In this document: piece after piece, positions 1 to 11,600 of the stretch | Numbering within the stretch: position 1 is the first letter of the stretch | Layout: each line of letters starts with the position of its first letter | Source: Chromera velia | Taxonomy: Eukaryota > Sar > Chromeraceae | Assembly (NCBI GenBank): GCA_018398765.1 | Contig: JAHBMJ010004256.1 | Span: 19,599 to 81,951, forward strand | Direction of reading: 5' to 3' | Length of the DNA: 62,353 bases | Notes under the pieces: model-generated | Database searches by the model: none | What the model saw: only the letters and a program-made list of their open reading frames with translations | Told to the model about the DNA's origin: nothing | Translations under genes and position numbers: made by a program

Positions 1-990
1 CCCCCCCCTCCCTGTCCATTCCCACCCACGTTCCTTCCTACACCAGGTCCGGGGGAAGAGGAAGAAAAGAAAATAGTAGAAGAAGAAGAAAAAGAAGAAA
101 AAAAAGAAAAAGAAGAAGAAGAAGAAGAGGAGGAAGAAGAAGAAGAAGAAAAGGGGGAAAAAGAAAGAGAAGGGTCCACCCGGTGTCCTGGCCTCGCCCC
201 CCTTCCCCCTCCTTGTCCGTTCCTCCCATACTAGGTCCGAGGGAAGAGGAAGAAAAGAAAAGACCAGGAGGAGAAGAAGAAGAAGAAGAAGAAGAAGAAG
301 AAGAAAGGGAAGGCAAAGCGTTCCTCTCACTCCTCTTCTTTCTTTGTTCTTTGTTCCGAAGGGTCGGTGCTTTGGGGCGTGATACGGAGGAGGAGGAGGA
401 GGAAGAGGAAGAGGAAGAAGAAAAAGAGGCAGAAAGAGAAGAACAGGAAAAAGAGCTACTAGAAGAGCCACTTCCCTTACTCTCCTACTCCATGTGTCTG
501 TCGTTCATTCCGCTTTCACCCTTCTCTTTTGTGGCATTTCCATTGGACTCCCCAGGAGAAGAAGGCTTCGTGAAAGACAAAAGAGAAGGGGAGGAAGGAG
601 ACAAGGAAAAAGAAGAAGCAGAAAAAGAAGAAGAAATAGGAAGGCAGCCACCTTCTTTACTCCCCTGCTTCCTGTGTCTGTTGTTCGTTCTGTTCACACC
701 TTTGGCGATTCCATCGGGCCCCATGCTCTCTGCATCTGTCCCTTGTTCAGTTTTCACCTGTTTTCTGTGTCTGTTGCTCATTTCGTTTTCACCTTTGTCC
801 AGCAAAGCGCTTCTAACGAACCTTCTAGGAGAGGAATGAGAAAAAGAAAAGGGAGCAGAAGAAGAAGCAGAAAAGCAAGGAAAAGGAGAAGAAGAAGCAA
901 AAAAAGAAGAGAAAGAGCCAACTCCCCAAATCTCTTGCTTTCCGTGTTCATCGTTCGTTCCCACCTCACCTTTGTCTTCTGAGGAAGGAG
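1..990. repeat. GA-rich degenerate minisatellite block
   Basis: Long AAG/GAG-type purine runs alternate with recurring non-purine modules. One module, roughly 'tgtgtctgtcgttcattc', recurs in diverged form near 490, 675, 765 and 945. Another, with 'ggtccgggggaagaggaag', occurs near 46 and 234. This gives irregular tandem units of about 90-200 bases. All open frames here are poly-Glu, poly-Ser or poly-Leu and are explained by composition, so I call no gene. Confidence 0.75.
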
Positions 991-3577
991 AAGTGGAGAG
1001 AGAGGGAGAGGGGCAAGACGTTTGTGCAGGAGATGCCTCAGTGGGTGGCGAAGATTCCTTCTTTGCGGACTCAGAGCAAGACAATTTGTACAGCACTTTC
1101 ACTCGAGATGGAACCGAACAAAGCGGTGTGAGACGGACAGACGTTGGACACTTGAGAGTGCGAAAAAAGGCTAGAGGCAGGCTGACAGCCAAAGATAGCG
1201 GGTAGAACTATTAGCGGAGGGTGGGAAAGGAAGTGGTGCAACGGATGTCTAGAATATCGAGCTTCATGATTGAACGTAACAGATGGGTCATGAGGAGTAC
1301 AGCTATTTCTGGTCAAAGCAGAAAAACTTGGGGCGAAAGAAATGGGAAAAAAGATCGGAGGGACTGGAAGAGGTTCAGGTGGAGGAGGTGGCATTGCAGG
1401 AGAATGAGGAGGAAGATCTTGAGAGGAGGGAGTCGCAGGAAAGGAAAAGATAGGAGGGGGGCAGGGAGGCATAACCGGGGAGAGCTGCATGCATGGAGGA
1501 GAATAGATGTACATAAAGGAGAAAAACAAATTCGATGGCCTTGGCGAAAGGAGGCCTTGAGCCTCCAAGGAGTTAGGGGCGGAATGGGTGGGAAGAAAGG
1601 AAACAGAGGTTGTCAAGTTTTCATACTGTACCCCGTCCGTTTGTTCAATCTTTGTCTCCCTCTCACTTTTTACGTCTTTCACTTCAGAGGGGGAAGAAGA
1701 AGGGGGAAAAGAAGAAGAAGGAGAAGAAGAGACATCACCTTTATACATAGATGAAGAAGATGGAGAAGGCTTAGCTACATTGTCAACAAATGGACTTGTG
1801 TGGGAAGGTTGACTGAGAACAAATTGAGAGAAAAGGGAAGGGGGAGGGCGAGAAGAGACCTCTGTACACGAAACATCCTTCACTTACATGGCTGCTGCAC
1901 GATTTCTTTTCTTTCTTTAAAGTTTCTTTTGTGCCTTCATGAACCTTTTTTTTGCTGTAGCTTTCTTTCTAGACAGCTTTTCTTCACCTGAAGCCAACCT
2001 ATCCCAGCATGCCGGCAAGAAACCCGGGGGGGGGATAGATGAGCACAAGGGGTGGATGGAATGAGGACGGATTTCTAATCCATCCCAGGCCGGCAGGGTG
2101 CCTGCCGGTGGGAGGCAAGAGCTCAGGGGGAGGGCAGCGGGAGGAAGAGATGGTAGGGAGGAGGAAGGAACAGGAGAGGAAAAAGGGAGTTCTTCATTCT
2201 CTGAGGCAAGAACTTCGAATGCATTTCTTCCATTCTTCACTCCTGGCCCCCCCTCCAAAAGGTTTCTTCCCTTCCTCATACTTCTTTTTCCTCTGCTGAC
2301 CAACCAAGGCTTCTCATCCTCCTAAAAAAGCCCGTCCCAGCAGGAGGGAAAACCGAGGCCAGGTGGAGGAGGAGAGGAGCAGAGAGGAGGAAAAGGTATC
2401 ATTTCGTCAGTTCCGTCGTTTAAAGTCCCTGCGTAGAGAGCAGGAGAGAGAGGGCAGGCCTGTATGAGCTCGCATTTATTTATGCAGTTCGGCTGGCTCA
2501 CTGACTGTCTTCCTTTCTCATCGAACCTGTCCGAGTGAGAGATAAGTGGTTAGCAACTTGGGGGCTCGGGATGCAAAAGGGAGGTATAAAGGCATTAACG
2601 GAGCACAGTGGACACGAGAGGAGAGGGAAAGAGAGCAAGAGAGTGGTGGCAGGGGGAAGTTAGAAACAGACTGGGCCTGCGTTTCCCATTCTACTTGAGG
2701 GGGACGGTTCGTGTTGTTGGGAGGCTGCTAGCCACTCGAGTTTTGATTTCATGTCTTTAGGTCTTCTTCTCTGCCTCTATATAAGAAAAAATAAACAACG
2801 AGGGCCTCTTCAGCAAGGGCCTCCCAAGACTTCCTACGGGACAAACTGATGAAATCGGGGGGAGAAAAATGGACGGAGGGACGGGAGATGGAGATGAAGG
2901 CGGGGGGCTGGGGGGTGGGACCTTTTGTTCCGGCAGAGGTCCCAAAAACTACCGTGATGTAAGGTCCAATCTGCAGGAGAGGGGTATCCTGCTCTCCCTC
3001 CCTCCCTCTGCTACATCGGCTACTGGGAGGGACCGGCCCTCCTTTTTCCTTCCTCTGAGCTTCCCGCTGGTCTATCGACTCCATTGCACTCTGTCATCCT
3101 ACTCTCCCACCCCCCTTCCTTAGTTTGTGCTGGGTTCACTGGGGACTGAATGTCTGCCATAGCATCCCCATTCTCCCCTCCCTGGATCGGTCCTCCCTGC
3201 CAGGAAGGCGCTGTGTTCAGAACTCTAAAAGGGCCCCCCCACCCATCAGTGCGCTGCTGCTGCTGGGGGCTAAACAAGAGTCCCCACCTCACTCCACCTT
3301 CCTCACCCCTTTGCATTCTCTGTCTATGTCTGTGGGTCTGCTCTGCAGTGCTGGGGTCACCGTTTGTCTCGTCGTGTGTTCTACACAGGCGCACTCCCAG
3401 GTTGACCTGTCTCGGTGCCTCAGGCTCGACCATGCCTCCCGCCCTAAGGTTTGAGGCCCTAGACCCCTCGATTCTCCCCAATCTCCAGTCAGCCGAGAAC
3501 TGCCGGAGTCGCTCGGTCAATCCTGCTGCTCTGGTACTAGTAAAGCCGGTGACCTTTCAAAAGTCCTACACAACAAC
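991..3577. other. Low-complexity stretch without a secure gene
   Basis: This stretch is purine/pyrimidine-biased with several overlapping open frames. A minus-strand frame at 1071-1883 is rich in Ser and Pro and could be an exon, but it has no recognisable domain. Its splice sites and start cannot be assigned. The 2000-2330 and 2850-3500 parts are G- or C-rich and open in several frames at once, which argues against coding. Confidence 0.4.
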
Positions 3578-4435
3578 CTAGTACCAGTCTTTTAAATTCT
3601 GCTGTACTTCGGTTATAAACCCTCCCTCCACCGCTCGGGTCACTCTATCAACCTTTCCAAAGAAGCGGAAGAGGGGAGAGGCACCTGGGTGCATTACAAT
3701 TTTTTGGTTTTCGGCATTTATAGGGAGGGAGAGGGGGAGAGGTCTCTCATCCTCAATCCCCAGCCTGTTGCGGGCCTTGTTATATGCTGACAGCAGGGCG
3801 GTTGCATCACTCAGAGTGAGTTTGAGTTCACCGGTATATGAGGGCTCCTCCCGCATGTCCGTGGAGCTTCTGTAGAAAAAAGACTCGATCCTCCAGCTCA
3901 TGTCCCATGATCCATCTATATCCGGCTCTCCAAACGATATACCTCCGAGCATTGAGAGGCAGCGATGGAGGGGGGAATAGGGATATAGCTCCTATGGGAA
4001 TTTCCTCAGCCGCTTCCACTTGCACTCTATGAGGGCACTAAAAGACTCTGCTGCTTTGAGGTCGTCCCTTGTGAAACACAGGCCAAAGAGGAGATGTCTT
4101 ACCACCACCGTGCCCCTCTTGGCATGGTCGAGTGATTTTTCCTTTTCAACCCACTCCAGAAGTGCAAGCACCCTCTCTTCCTCAACGATCATTTCTATCT
4201 GGTCGAGTCTGACCTCAATCCTCTGCTTAGCTTGCCCTATCAGAGTCACAGCCTTGTCACTGGAGATGGCACTGGAATGGAGACTTTCGAGTGCGGTGGT
4301 GATCTCTGTAAATTTTGGGATGAGGGTGTTCGAGATGGCTGTTGCTGCAGCCATTGCAGCATGGTTAATGACGTCGTCATTTTCTCCTCTACCCTTTTTT
4401 CCTGCTTCATTCGAGTCTCTACTCATGTCCAACAT
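3578..4435 (-). pseudogene. Hypothetical protein gene split by one in-frame TAG
   Basis: Reading leftwards from an ATG at 4435, the frame runs about 147 codons to a TAG at 3992-3994. It then continues open in the same frame for about 137 more codons to the stop at 3578. The first part is helical and charged, with heptad-like spacing, so it is probably a coiled coil. The second part looks globular, with Trp, Tyr and Gly well spread. No family is recognised. The single TAG may mark recent decay, read-through or a short intron I cannot see. No other ORF competes on this stretch. Confidence 0.5.
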
Positions 4436-6174
4436 CAGGAATGAGACCAGTCAGGGCATGACAGATGCAAGAACAGGTCTATACTGGTTAGAGACTGCCT
4501 AAGAAACGAAGGATACGTTTTTCAAGTCGAACTTCCATCACAGAACGAGTAAAAATTCAGAAAAGGACCAATCTGGTCAGTGCTCGCGACTTTAACAGTT
4601 TGAAGAGAAAAGAGAGAAGATCTCAAAGAGAAAATCATCATCATCATCATTATTATCATTAAGTTAGTTTAATACTAAGTTTAACAATCATTAATTAATC
4701 TTATATATGTGTGTCTCAAGCTAGGTATAATAGATATCAATCAAGATATGTATACGGTAAAAGGCTACTACTCAGACTAAGAAAGACTCCGCAAAAGGCA
4801 ACCAACGCTGCAAGCTAGGCTGCAAGAAACTTATATGGTCATTGGCTTTAACTGCTTTAATCTAGGCTTTAATTCATTTAAATTAAATGTCGATTAAGGC
4901 AGTGTAGCGAAGCGTCCTAGAAAATAATAACTTTTCTTTGCCTAACGTTAGAAGTATTCAGCTTGTTTTGGATCTATACATATATAATAAGTTGGTAACC
5001 AATCTAGTAACCAATCCTATTTAAATTGGTATGTAATCAATTCCTAGGTTTATTTCTAACTAAAAAAGGTTGGTAATAAATTTTTAGGCCCATTGGTTAC
5101 CACTTCAATGGTAATAAAAACTTTAGGTCCTTATTAAGTGCGAAGATGGACAGGAACTCATGAAACACATTCTAAAACACATTTCAAATCACCAACAGTG
5201 ATGAATATTATCATAAATTCTCATATTAATGTGTCTTAACTTCGTTATTATATACACCTTCACTGGTACAAATCAGTTAATATCATTCATAACCTAGTTC
5301 ATAACTTTTTCACTCATCTTTTTCCTCCCCCTATTGGGTATTGCTCCCGAGGCTCCTCCGGACCCCCCTCCCCTACCACCCTTCCTAGCTTCTCGCGAAA
5401 CCTCCTCTCCATCCTTCAGTCCCCCGGGGGACTCCCCCCCTATTGGTTAGTATAATGATTAGTATACATTGGTTACCAATTTCATAGTAATAAAAGCTGA
5501 AACTTTTGGACTGATTCAGAACGCAACTATATAGCTCGAATTGAAAACTTGAATGCAACGTGCGCGGCGTATAGTCGCCATATACAACAGAAAGGGGAGA
5601 CACTATATCAACCACTTGGGAATGTCAGAGGAAACAAGATATCCTAAAATCATATTGAGAGGATCGATTGGTTTTTCTTAATCATGATACTAAATATTCT
5701 CAAAAAGTCTTCCAAGTGAGTATTAATTTATTGAGCATACCATACAAGAAGCACACAAGCGTGATAGACTTCATCAAAAAAAATGATTACCATATACTAG
5801 CAATCTATGCTAAAAACCCTTTGTAACCAAAAATTGGTTACCAATCGATTGGTAACCAAAGATCCTAGCCTGATTTCATATGCACGTAACCAGCTTGTTA
5901 TATGTGTATAGATCTAGTTCTAGATAGGGATAACGATGGCACGTCATAGTCAATTCATTCTTTTACACCAAAAAGATGCCGACCCACACGTGTACATCTA
6001 TAGCCACACATACAAATTTCTACAGATAAATTTATCATTAGAAAATAGTTTAAAAACCACTAGTACTATCACGCTTTAATAGAATCGATCATGTGGTATA
6101 AAGTGTATAATTCAATTTATCTACATAGCGCTCTAAACAATAAACAGTTACATTTGGTCATCTGGTGTAGGAGG
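4436..6174. other. AT-rich spacer with recurring GGTTACC palindromes
   Basis: The base composition drops sharply to AT-rich. The palindrome TTGGTTACCAA or its close variants recurs near 4991, 5090, 5470 and 5820-5860, often in pairs. A short C/G-rich patch at about 5325-5440 sits inside the AT-rich DNA like an insertion. An ATC/ATT microsatellite lies near 4638-4660. No coding region is supported. Confidence 0.6.
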
Positions 6175-6387
6175 CTAGGGAGGAGGCCGTCTGGCAAAAA
6201 GAATTTCGGAAAAGGGGGAGAATTCAAAAGTACTAGGCGTACACCATTAAAAAAAACTCTAAATTTTATTGGACGTTTTTCTTTCTTTTTTTTTTTTAGA
6301 GTTTTTTTTTTTTAGTTTTGATATTGATGCCTAGGTTGATGCTAGAGAGCTAGTCTTCGCCCCCTATTCACTATAGCCTCTTCAAAA

Positions 6388-8018
6388 CTAGGCGACGCAC
6401 AGTGGTAAAAAAAAAAAAATCTGAAAACGTCTATTCTTTTTTTTTTTTAATTTAAAATTTTATTGTATATATAAAAAAAAATAAAGGTTAAATGACTAGC
6501 TTCAACTAGAGTTTGAATCATATCTAGGATCTCAGTTTCACTTTTAGCTTGGTAGACGCTTAAAAGGATTAACCAAAACTATATAGCTTTGACTAGAGTT
6601 TCGAAATGTATATCGTCCTAGATATCGTCAAAGAGCCAGTCAAAAAACTTCTCCTCTGTCTGCTCTTCTATCTGCATCCATACATCCATCCTTCTTGTAA
6701 CTCTTTACATAGAACAAAAGAGAGCCCCCTTTTCCTTTCACCCGCCCGCTTGCCTTTATCCCTGTAATCTCCTTTTGTGATGGTTGCTACGTGCAGTGCC
6801 ATACATGCAGACTGGAAAACAAGAAGACATGGTTAGTTTTTTTAACAGACACAGCAAAGAGAAGAGAGAAAAGTCTGGTGGCAGTGCAGTTGAACAAGGG
6901 AAAAAAGATCGGTTGGTCCGTGTTCAACAAAGTCAATAATGGAATGGTGAAGACACTAGTAGAGACAAACATACAATAATAACTAGGACTAGAACTAGGG
7001 TTAAAACTAGGGTTAAAAGATGTTTAAAACTTTGAATTGAGTAATAAGTTCGCGAGGAAGTTAGTTTAAAAGTACTTCTAAAACTAGGCGACGCACAGTG
7101 ATAAAAAAAAAAAAAAAATAGACCTTTCCAATTTTTTTTTTTCTTTTTTTCTACGAAGGATTTCCTAGAGCACCTCTAGGAGTACCTAGAGGAGCACCTT
7201 TTAGAAGTACTTTTAAACTAACTTCCTTGCGAACTTATTACTCAACTCAAAGTTTTAAACATTTTTCAACCCTAGTTTCAACCCTAGTTCTAGTCCTAGT
7301 TGTTATTGTACGTTTGTCTCTACTAGTGTTTCTACTAGTATTTCTACTAGTGTCTTCACCATTCCATCATCAACTTTGTTGAACAGTGAACACGGACCAA
7401 CCAATCTTTTTCCCTTGTTAATTCAACTGCACTGTCACCAGACTTTTGTCTCTTCTCTTTGCTGTGTCTGTTAAAAAATGAATGAAGTCTGCGTGTATGG
7501 CACTGCACGCAGTGACCATCATAAAAGGGGATTACAGGGACGAAGGCGAACGGGTAGGCGAAGGGAAAAGGGGGCTCTCTTTTGTCCTATACAAAGAGTG
7601 ACAAGAAGGATGGATGCATGGATGCAGACAGAAGAGCAGACAGAGGAGAAGTTCTTTGACTGGCTCTTTGACGATATCTAGGACGATATACATTTTGAAG
7701 CTCTAGTCGAAGCTAGTTTTGGTCAATCTTTTTAAGCGTCTACCAAGCTAAAAGTGAAACTGAGATCCTAGATATGATTCAAACTCTAGTTAAAGCTAGT
7801 CATTTAACCTTTATTTTTTTTTACATATACAATAAATTAAAAAAAAAAAAAAGAATAGACGTTTTCAGATTTTTTTTTTTTACCACTGTGCGTCGCCTAG
7901 TTCTAAAAGGTGCTCCTCTAGGTGCTCCTAGAGGTGCTCTAGGAAATCCTTCGTAGAAAAAAAGAAAAAAAAAATCTGGAAAGGTCTTCTTTTTTTTTTA
8001 CCACTGTGCGTCGCCTAG
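6388..8018 (+). mobile_element. ~0.8-kb MITE-like element, split by a second copy
   Basis: The outer ends are CTAGGCGACGCACAGTG at 6388 and its reverse complement ending at 8018, each followed inward by an A-run. Subtracting the inner copy (7084-7900) and one TTCTAAAA leaves about 806 bp, almost the length of the inner copy. No target duplication is evident at its own outer borders (cttcaaaa versus taggacaa). There is no credible transposase; the small frames inside are shared by both copies but match nothing I know. Confidence 0.75.
7084..7900 (-). mobile_element. Second copy of the same element, inserted inverted into the first
   Basis: This 817-bp copy begins and ends with the same 17-base terminus (CTAGGCGACGCACAGTG, one A/G change just inside the left end). 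It is flanked by a perfect 8-bp repeat TTCTAAAA (7076-7083 and 7901-7908). Its long arm (7900 back to about 7199) is an inverted, slightly diverged copy of 6388-7083. Its short arm (7084-7198) is an inverted copy of 7909-8018. Together they form a very large hairpin-capable palindrome. Confidence 0.8.
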
Positions 8019-8374
8019 TAGGACAATTGAAAGTAAACGAATTGGTCGAATATGCTTTATTGATTGATCAACAAGTCTGAGCAGCAAAGAAAATGAAACC
8101 GTGTTCATTCAGAGAGTTTTGAACCACAGTCTTCACTCTTGCACGCCGAACCCTAGGTTGAGCCCCTACTGAACCATGTAATTGCAGGTTCTTAGTGACC
8201 TTCTCACCTAGTTTCTCACTCTGAGACCATCACTCACGGCATAATTAACATGAAAACAAAATTGTGATATTTAACCGCATTGCACAAACAGAAATTCACC
8301 CATTATGCAAAGTAAGAGGAGAGAAGGGAGAGGTGGAGTGTTATGAAGATTGTTACGAATTAGCGCAAGTGTAA

Positions 8375-8695
8375 GGTGTTTTTAGTGCTTCAGGCAGGAG
8401 GTTCACCGGTCCTGCCGCTCGTGATCTAAAACACAAAGATTGGACGGTTAAGTGTCTTCGCGCCCCTCTATTTGAGCGTAGTGGCGAAAAAACAATATTT
8501 GGTCTCATGGTTGCAGACAATGATATGACTTGTTTTGAAAACATTCTTTGAGTTGCAGACATCTCCGACTTTGAGAAGATTCGGAGAAAGAAGATAACGA
8601 TACCAGCGGGCAACAAAGGCTTTGTAGGGGGGTGGGCAGAGGTTCCTCTCAAAGTGGTTGAAGTGTTGGAAGAAGGCAACGCGCGTGTTCTATAA
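8375..8695 (+). pseudogene. Decayed ~107-codon coding fragment inside the 2.8-kb transposon
   Basis: A plus-strand frame with protein-like composition (alternating charged and hydrophobic residues, including FEKIRRKKITIPAG and GFVGGWAEVPLKVVEV) runs from 8375 to a TAA at 8693-8695. It is interrupted once by an in-frame TGA midway. It has no start or splice context. It may be a transposase remnant or a captured host fragment; I do not recognise the family. The opposite-strand open frame at 8353-8703 is its shadow. Confidence 0.4.
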
Positions 8696-11600
8696 CCATT
8701 CAAACAAGTTCAATCATACATATAATACTATAAATTTAAACATGAAAATTTTAAGTAAAAAATGTACGAAATAATATAAAATATACTAGAAAATAGTAGA
8801 AGAAGTGACTAGGAAAATATAGACCTAGAGGCTAAAGATATATATTGAGTAAAAAAAAAAGTTCTTATAAACAACTGTAAGTATTTTTTAAAAACTCATT
8901 GGGGTTTTAGAAGCTCAAAACCAGTCTTAAATTGTTTGAGCCTCTTTTAGTTTTTGCAGGGGAGGTATTTTTGTAAATAAATTTTATTCGAGGGTTTTTT
9001 CTTTTTTTTTTTTTTAGAGTTTTTTTTTTTTTTAAATGGCCCACGCCTAGCAAAAGTAGATGCGGTCAGCAATTCAGGTTGGACGGTCCGGAACCTCTCG
9101 CCAAAGGTGGCGCGGAATTGTTGCCGTCCACTGTCTGTGATGCTGTGCGTTGCGAGTTGACTGCGATTGGTCAAAAACGCAGCACGGAGGCTTTTTACCG
9201 CAGTCCAGCGTGACCCCCAGGCTTTCACAAACCCGGAAAGGGCACTCCACATCTGGTTCTGGTCGCCCGTGGTCACTGCCGCCCCTCCGGACGCCTCGCT
9301 TGTGTGCTTCGCATCAACCACCATGGCCGCCCAACCATCAGGTGAAACCCGATAGCAGTAGACGTAGTCACAGGGTGACTGTTTGCCCCCACGAATGAAG
9401 AGGGGCTCCCGTTTGGACACTGCCGAAGCAGCAGCTTCCACGAATTCATCACAGAATTTCAACCGATCGTTGCTGTAGAAGGGATAGAATGGTCCTTTCT
9501 CTTGCAGCTCCCCAAGCCCGAACACTTTGGGAGTGCCGTTTGAGCATCCTTGTCGAAGGAACCAGAGGGCCAGTCCCACGCGCTTCTCGGGAAGCTCGGC
9601 GACCGATTCTGCGTCTGTCAGCGCATGCATGCCGAAGTGGATTGCAGTCCCCAGAACGCTAAACCCCAGGTGTTCAAACGCCCGTTCGTCTGTTAGAACA
9701 AATCCGGAAGGGTCCATTGAAGAGGGGACGTACCGCTCAAGATCTCGGTAGAGAAATCCTACAGGGAGGTCAGCTTTGAGTCGATCAATGATGGAATGTG
9801 CACTGTACCCGTCAGGGATGACCTGCACTTCAGAAGGACGCCGAGGCGAGGCATCCATAAAAAGCGCAGTGAGTACACCGGATGGATATCCAGGGAGCTT
9901 CTCAGGCTGTCTTATGCTCAGCGACTCGCCCAGCATCCACTTCCGCATCCAGAAGGTCCACATGGACGCGTTACTGTCTTTCACAACAAACAGCTGTTTC
10001 CCCGATCTCCACCTCTGAAGCAGCCGCACCCGCGGATACCAAACGGCTGTCATGAGATCAGCGGCAGCGTCAATGCTCACGCGTCCGAGATCCGCTTTCT
10101 GCTTTTCGAACTTGGGATTCTGTAGAGTCTCGCAAACGAGTTTCTTGAAGTCGACCTTGCTGATCAGCACCGCATCGCTGTCAGCCTTGAGTGCTATGTT
10201 CCTTCCTATCCACGGCATAGCAGGAAATTCGAGCAGAACGCCGGTGCCAAGCGGCAACAGGCGAATTCCGGAGGCCCACCACTCACTCTGCCACTCACGA
10301 AGCCATCGCAAAAAAAGCATTCCAAGCCCATGCTCGTAATCACCCATTTTCAACCGTGTCTGATCCAGCAACTGAACTTCATTAACGCCAGCGACAATCG
10401 CGACTGGGTTCTGTCGCGATGCTTTGAAGAAGCTGCAGATCATTTCTCGGCACTCGGCCACTTCGGGAAAGTTCCTGCCTGCGTAGACCTCGTCAAAGTT
10501 CGGAAGCTGAGTGATGGCCTCCCCAAATCTTTTTGAGAGTACCGCAGCTCCAAGCAGACGTCGCGCCAGGACCTTTTTGGCAACCATTTCTTGATCATCG
10601 CCCCCCCGAATTTCTCCTCTCTCCACCTCGCTGAACTTCAGATCGCAGCCGAAGCCCAAGTACGCGACCACAAAAGAATTCTTGGCTGCAGAAGAGAGGT
10701 CGTTTTTCAGCCGGTTCTTCAGGTGCAGCATCGACACCGTTTTACCTGTGCCGTTCACCGAAGAGTAGACAAGTGCAACAGTGTTCGAAGCTCCTCTCGG
10801 GTGCTCGTTCCAGAGCCTATCCAGGATTTTTGCTACCTCGAGGGAGAAGGCCGTGCGCCCCATGAACGGTATTTCCCAGCTGTAGTCTATCCATGGACTT
10901 GTTTCTGATCGTTCCAGAGACTCCAACCACTCCAAACTGAAGATCTGACTTTCTGTCCTCGCGCGCTTTTCCGGACGTCCTGTGAACGGGAAAGGCAAAG
11001 CATAAACGATCAAGCAACACGACCTAGATGGCAGTGGTATATATATGTTTGAAGACGAGCTTTTCGGGTGAGACGAAGACCGGCCCTTCCTGATGGACGC
11101 ACGTGAACGACCACCAGACACACACGCAGAATCAAATCCTGTCCGACCATCCAAGCGGATCGAATGTCGGAAGAGAGAAACCACGACGCGATCCACCTTC
11201 AGCCACGCACGTGAACGAGCACCAGACACAAACGCCCTGACCTTGAGCCGGTGCCGTTGGCTGCGATATCCTTTTTGCCCAACCCCATACTCGACCCGCT
11301 TCGGCATCTGAGAGTTGAGGGACGCGTTGGCGGAGGCCACCTTTGGTATCGCAGCCCATGATCGAATCCGCAAGACCTTGAACATCGCCAGAGTCTGTGG
11401 GCCACCCGACACCTGCCAGCTTGTCGAGAATCTCAAACGGAAGAGACATCCTGTTCCCATGGTACGCGTGGGCGAGCCGGTTTCTCGCTCTGTTGGACAG
11501 CGCCCACTCTGCATCATGCACGCAGTCAGAAACGACGGCATGCACAGACGGAATGGGGCGGAGACGGCTGGGGAGAGGAGAACAAGAGGCAGAGAGCCAA

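Larger units (their letters stand above)
6233..9050. mobile_element. 2.8-kb CTAGGC-ended DNA transposon inserted in the nuclease gene
   Basis: The element is flanked by a perfect 8-bp direct repeat CAAAAGTA (6225-6232 and 9051-9058). Its ends are imperfect inverted repeats. Both start CTAGGCGT, continue with CCATT plus an A-run, then ACTCTA and AATAAAATTTA-like or ATTTTATTGG-like sequence. No transposase is visible, so it is non-autonomous. An 8-bp duplication is typical of hAT-type transposons; the superfamily call is inference. It carries two further insertions (6388-8018 and 7084-7900) and a decayed coding fragment (8375-8695). Removing the element and one repeat copy restores the host gene's frame. 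Confidence 0.85.

Noticed and set aside
38..1205. Overlapping poly-Ser/Leu, poly-Glu and poly-Arg frames on both strands
   Set aside because: All follow from GA-rich triplet repeats; no domain, start context or splice sites support them.
8150..8240. tRNA-like stretch (ggttgagcc, ggttct words)
   Set aside because: No cloverleaf with acceptor and anticodon stems could be formed by eye.
8947..9050. Lys-rich C-terminal tail of the NTPase-nuclease reading frame
   Set aside because: It is the A-rich terminal repeat of the inserted transposon, not part of the gene.
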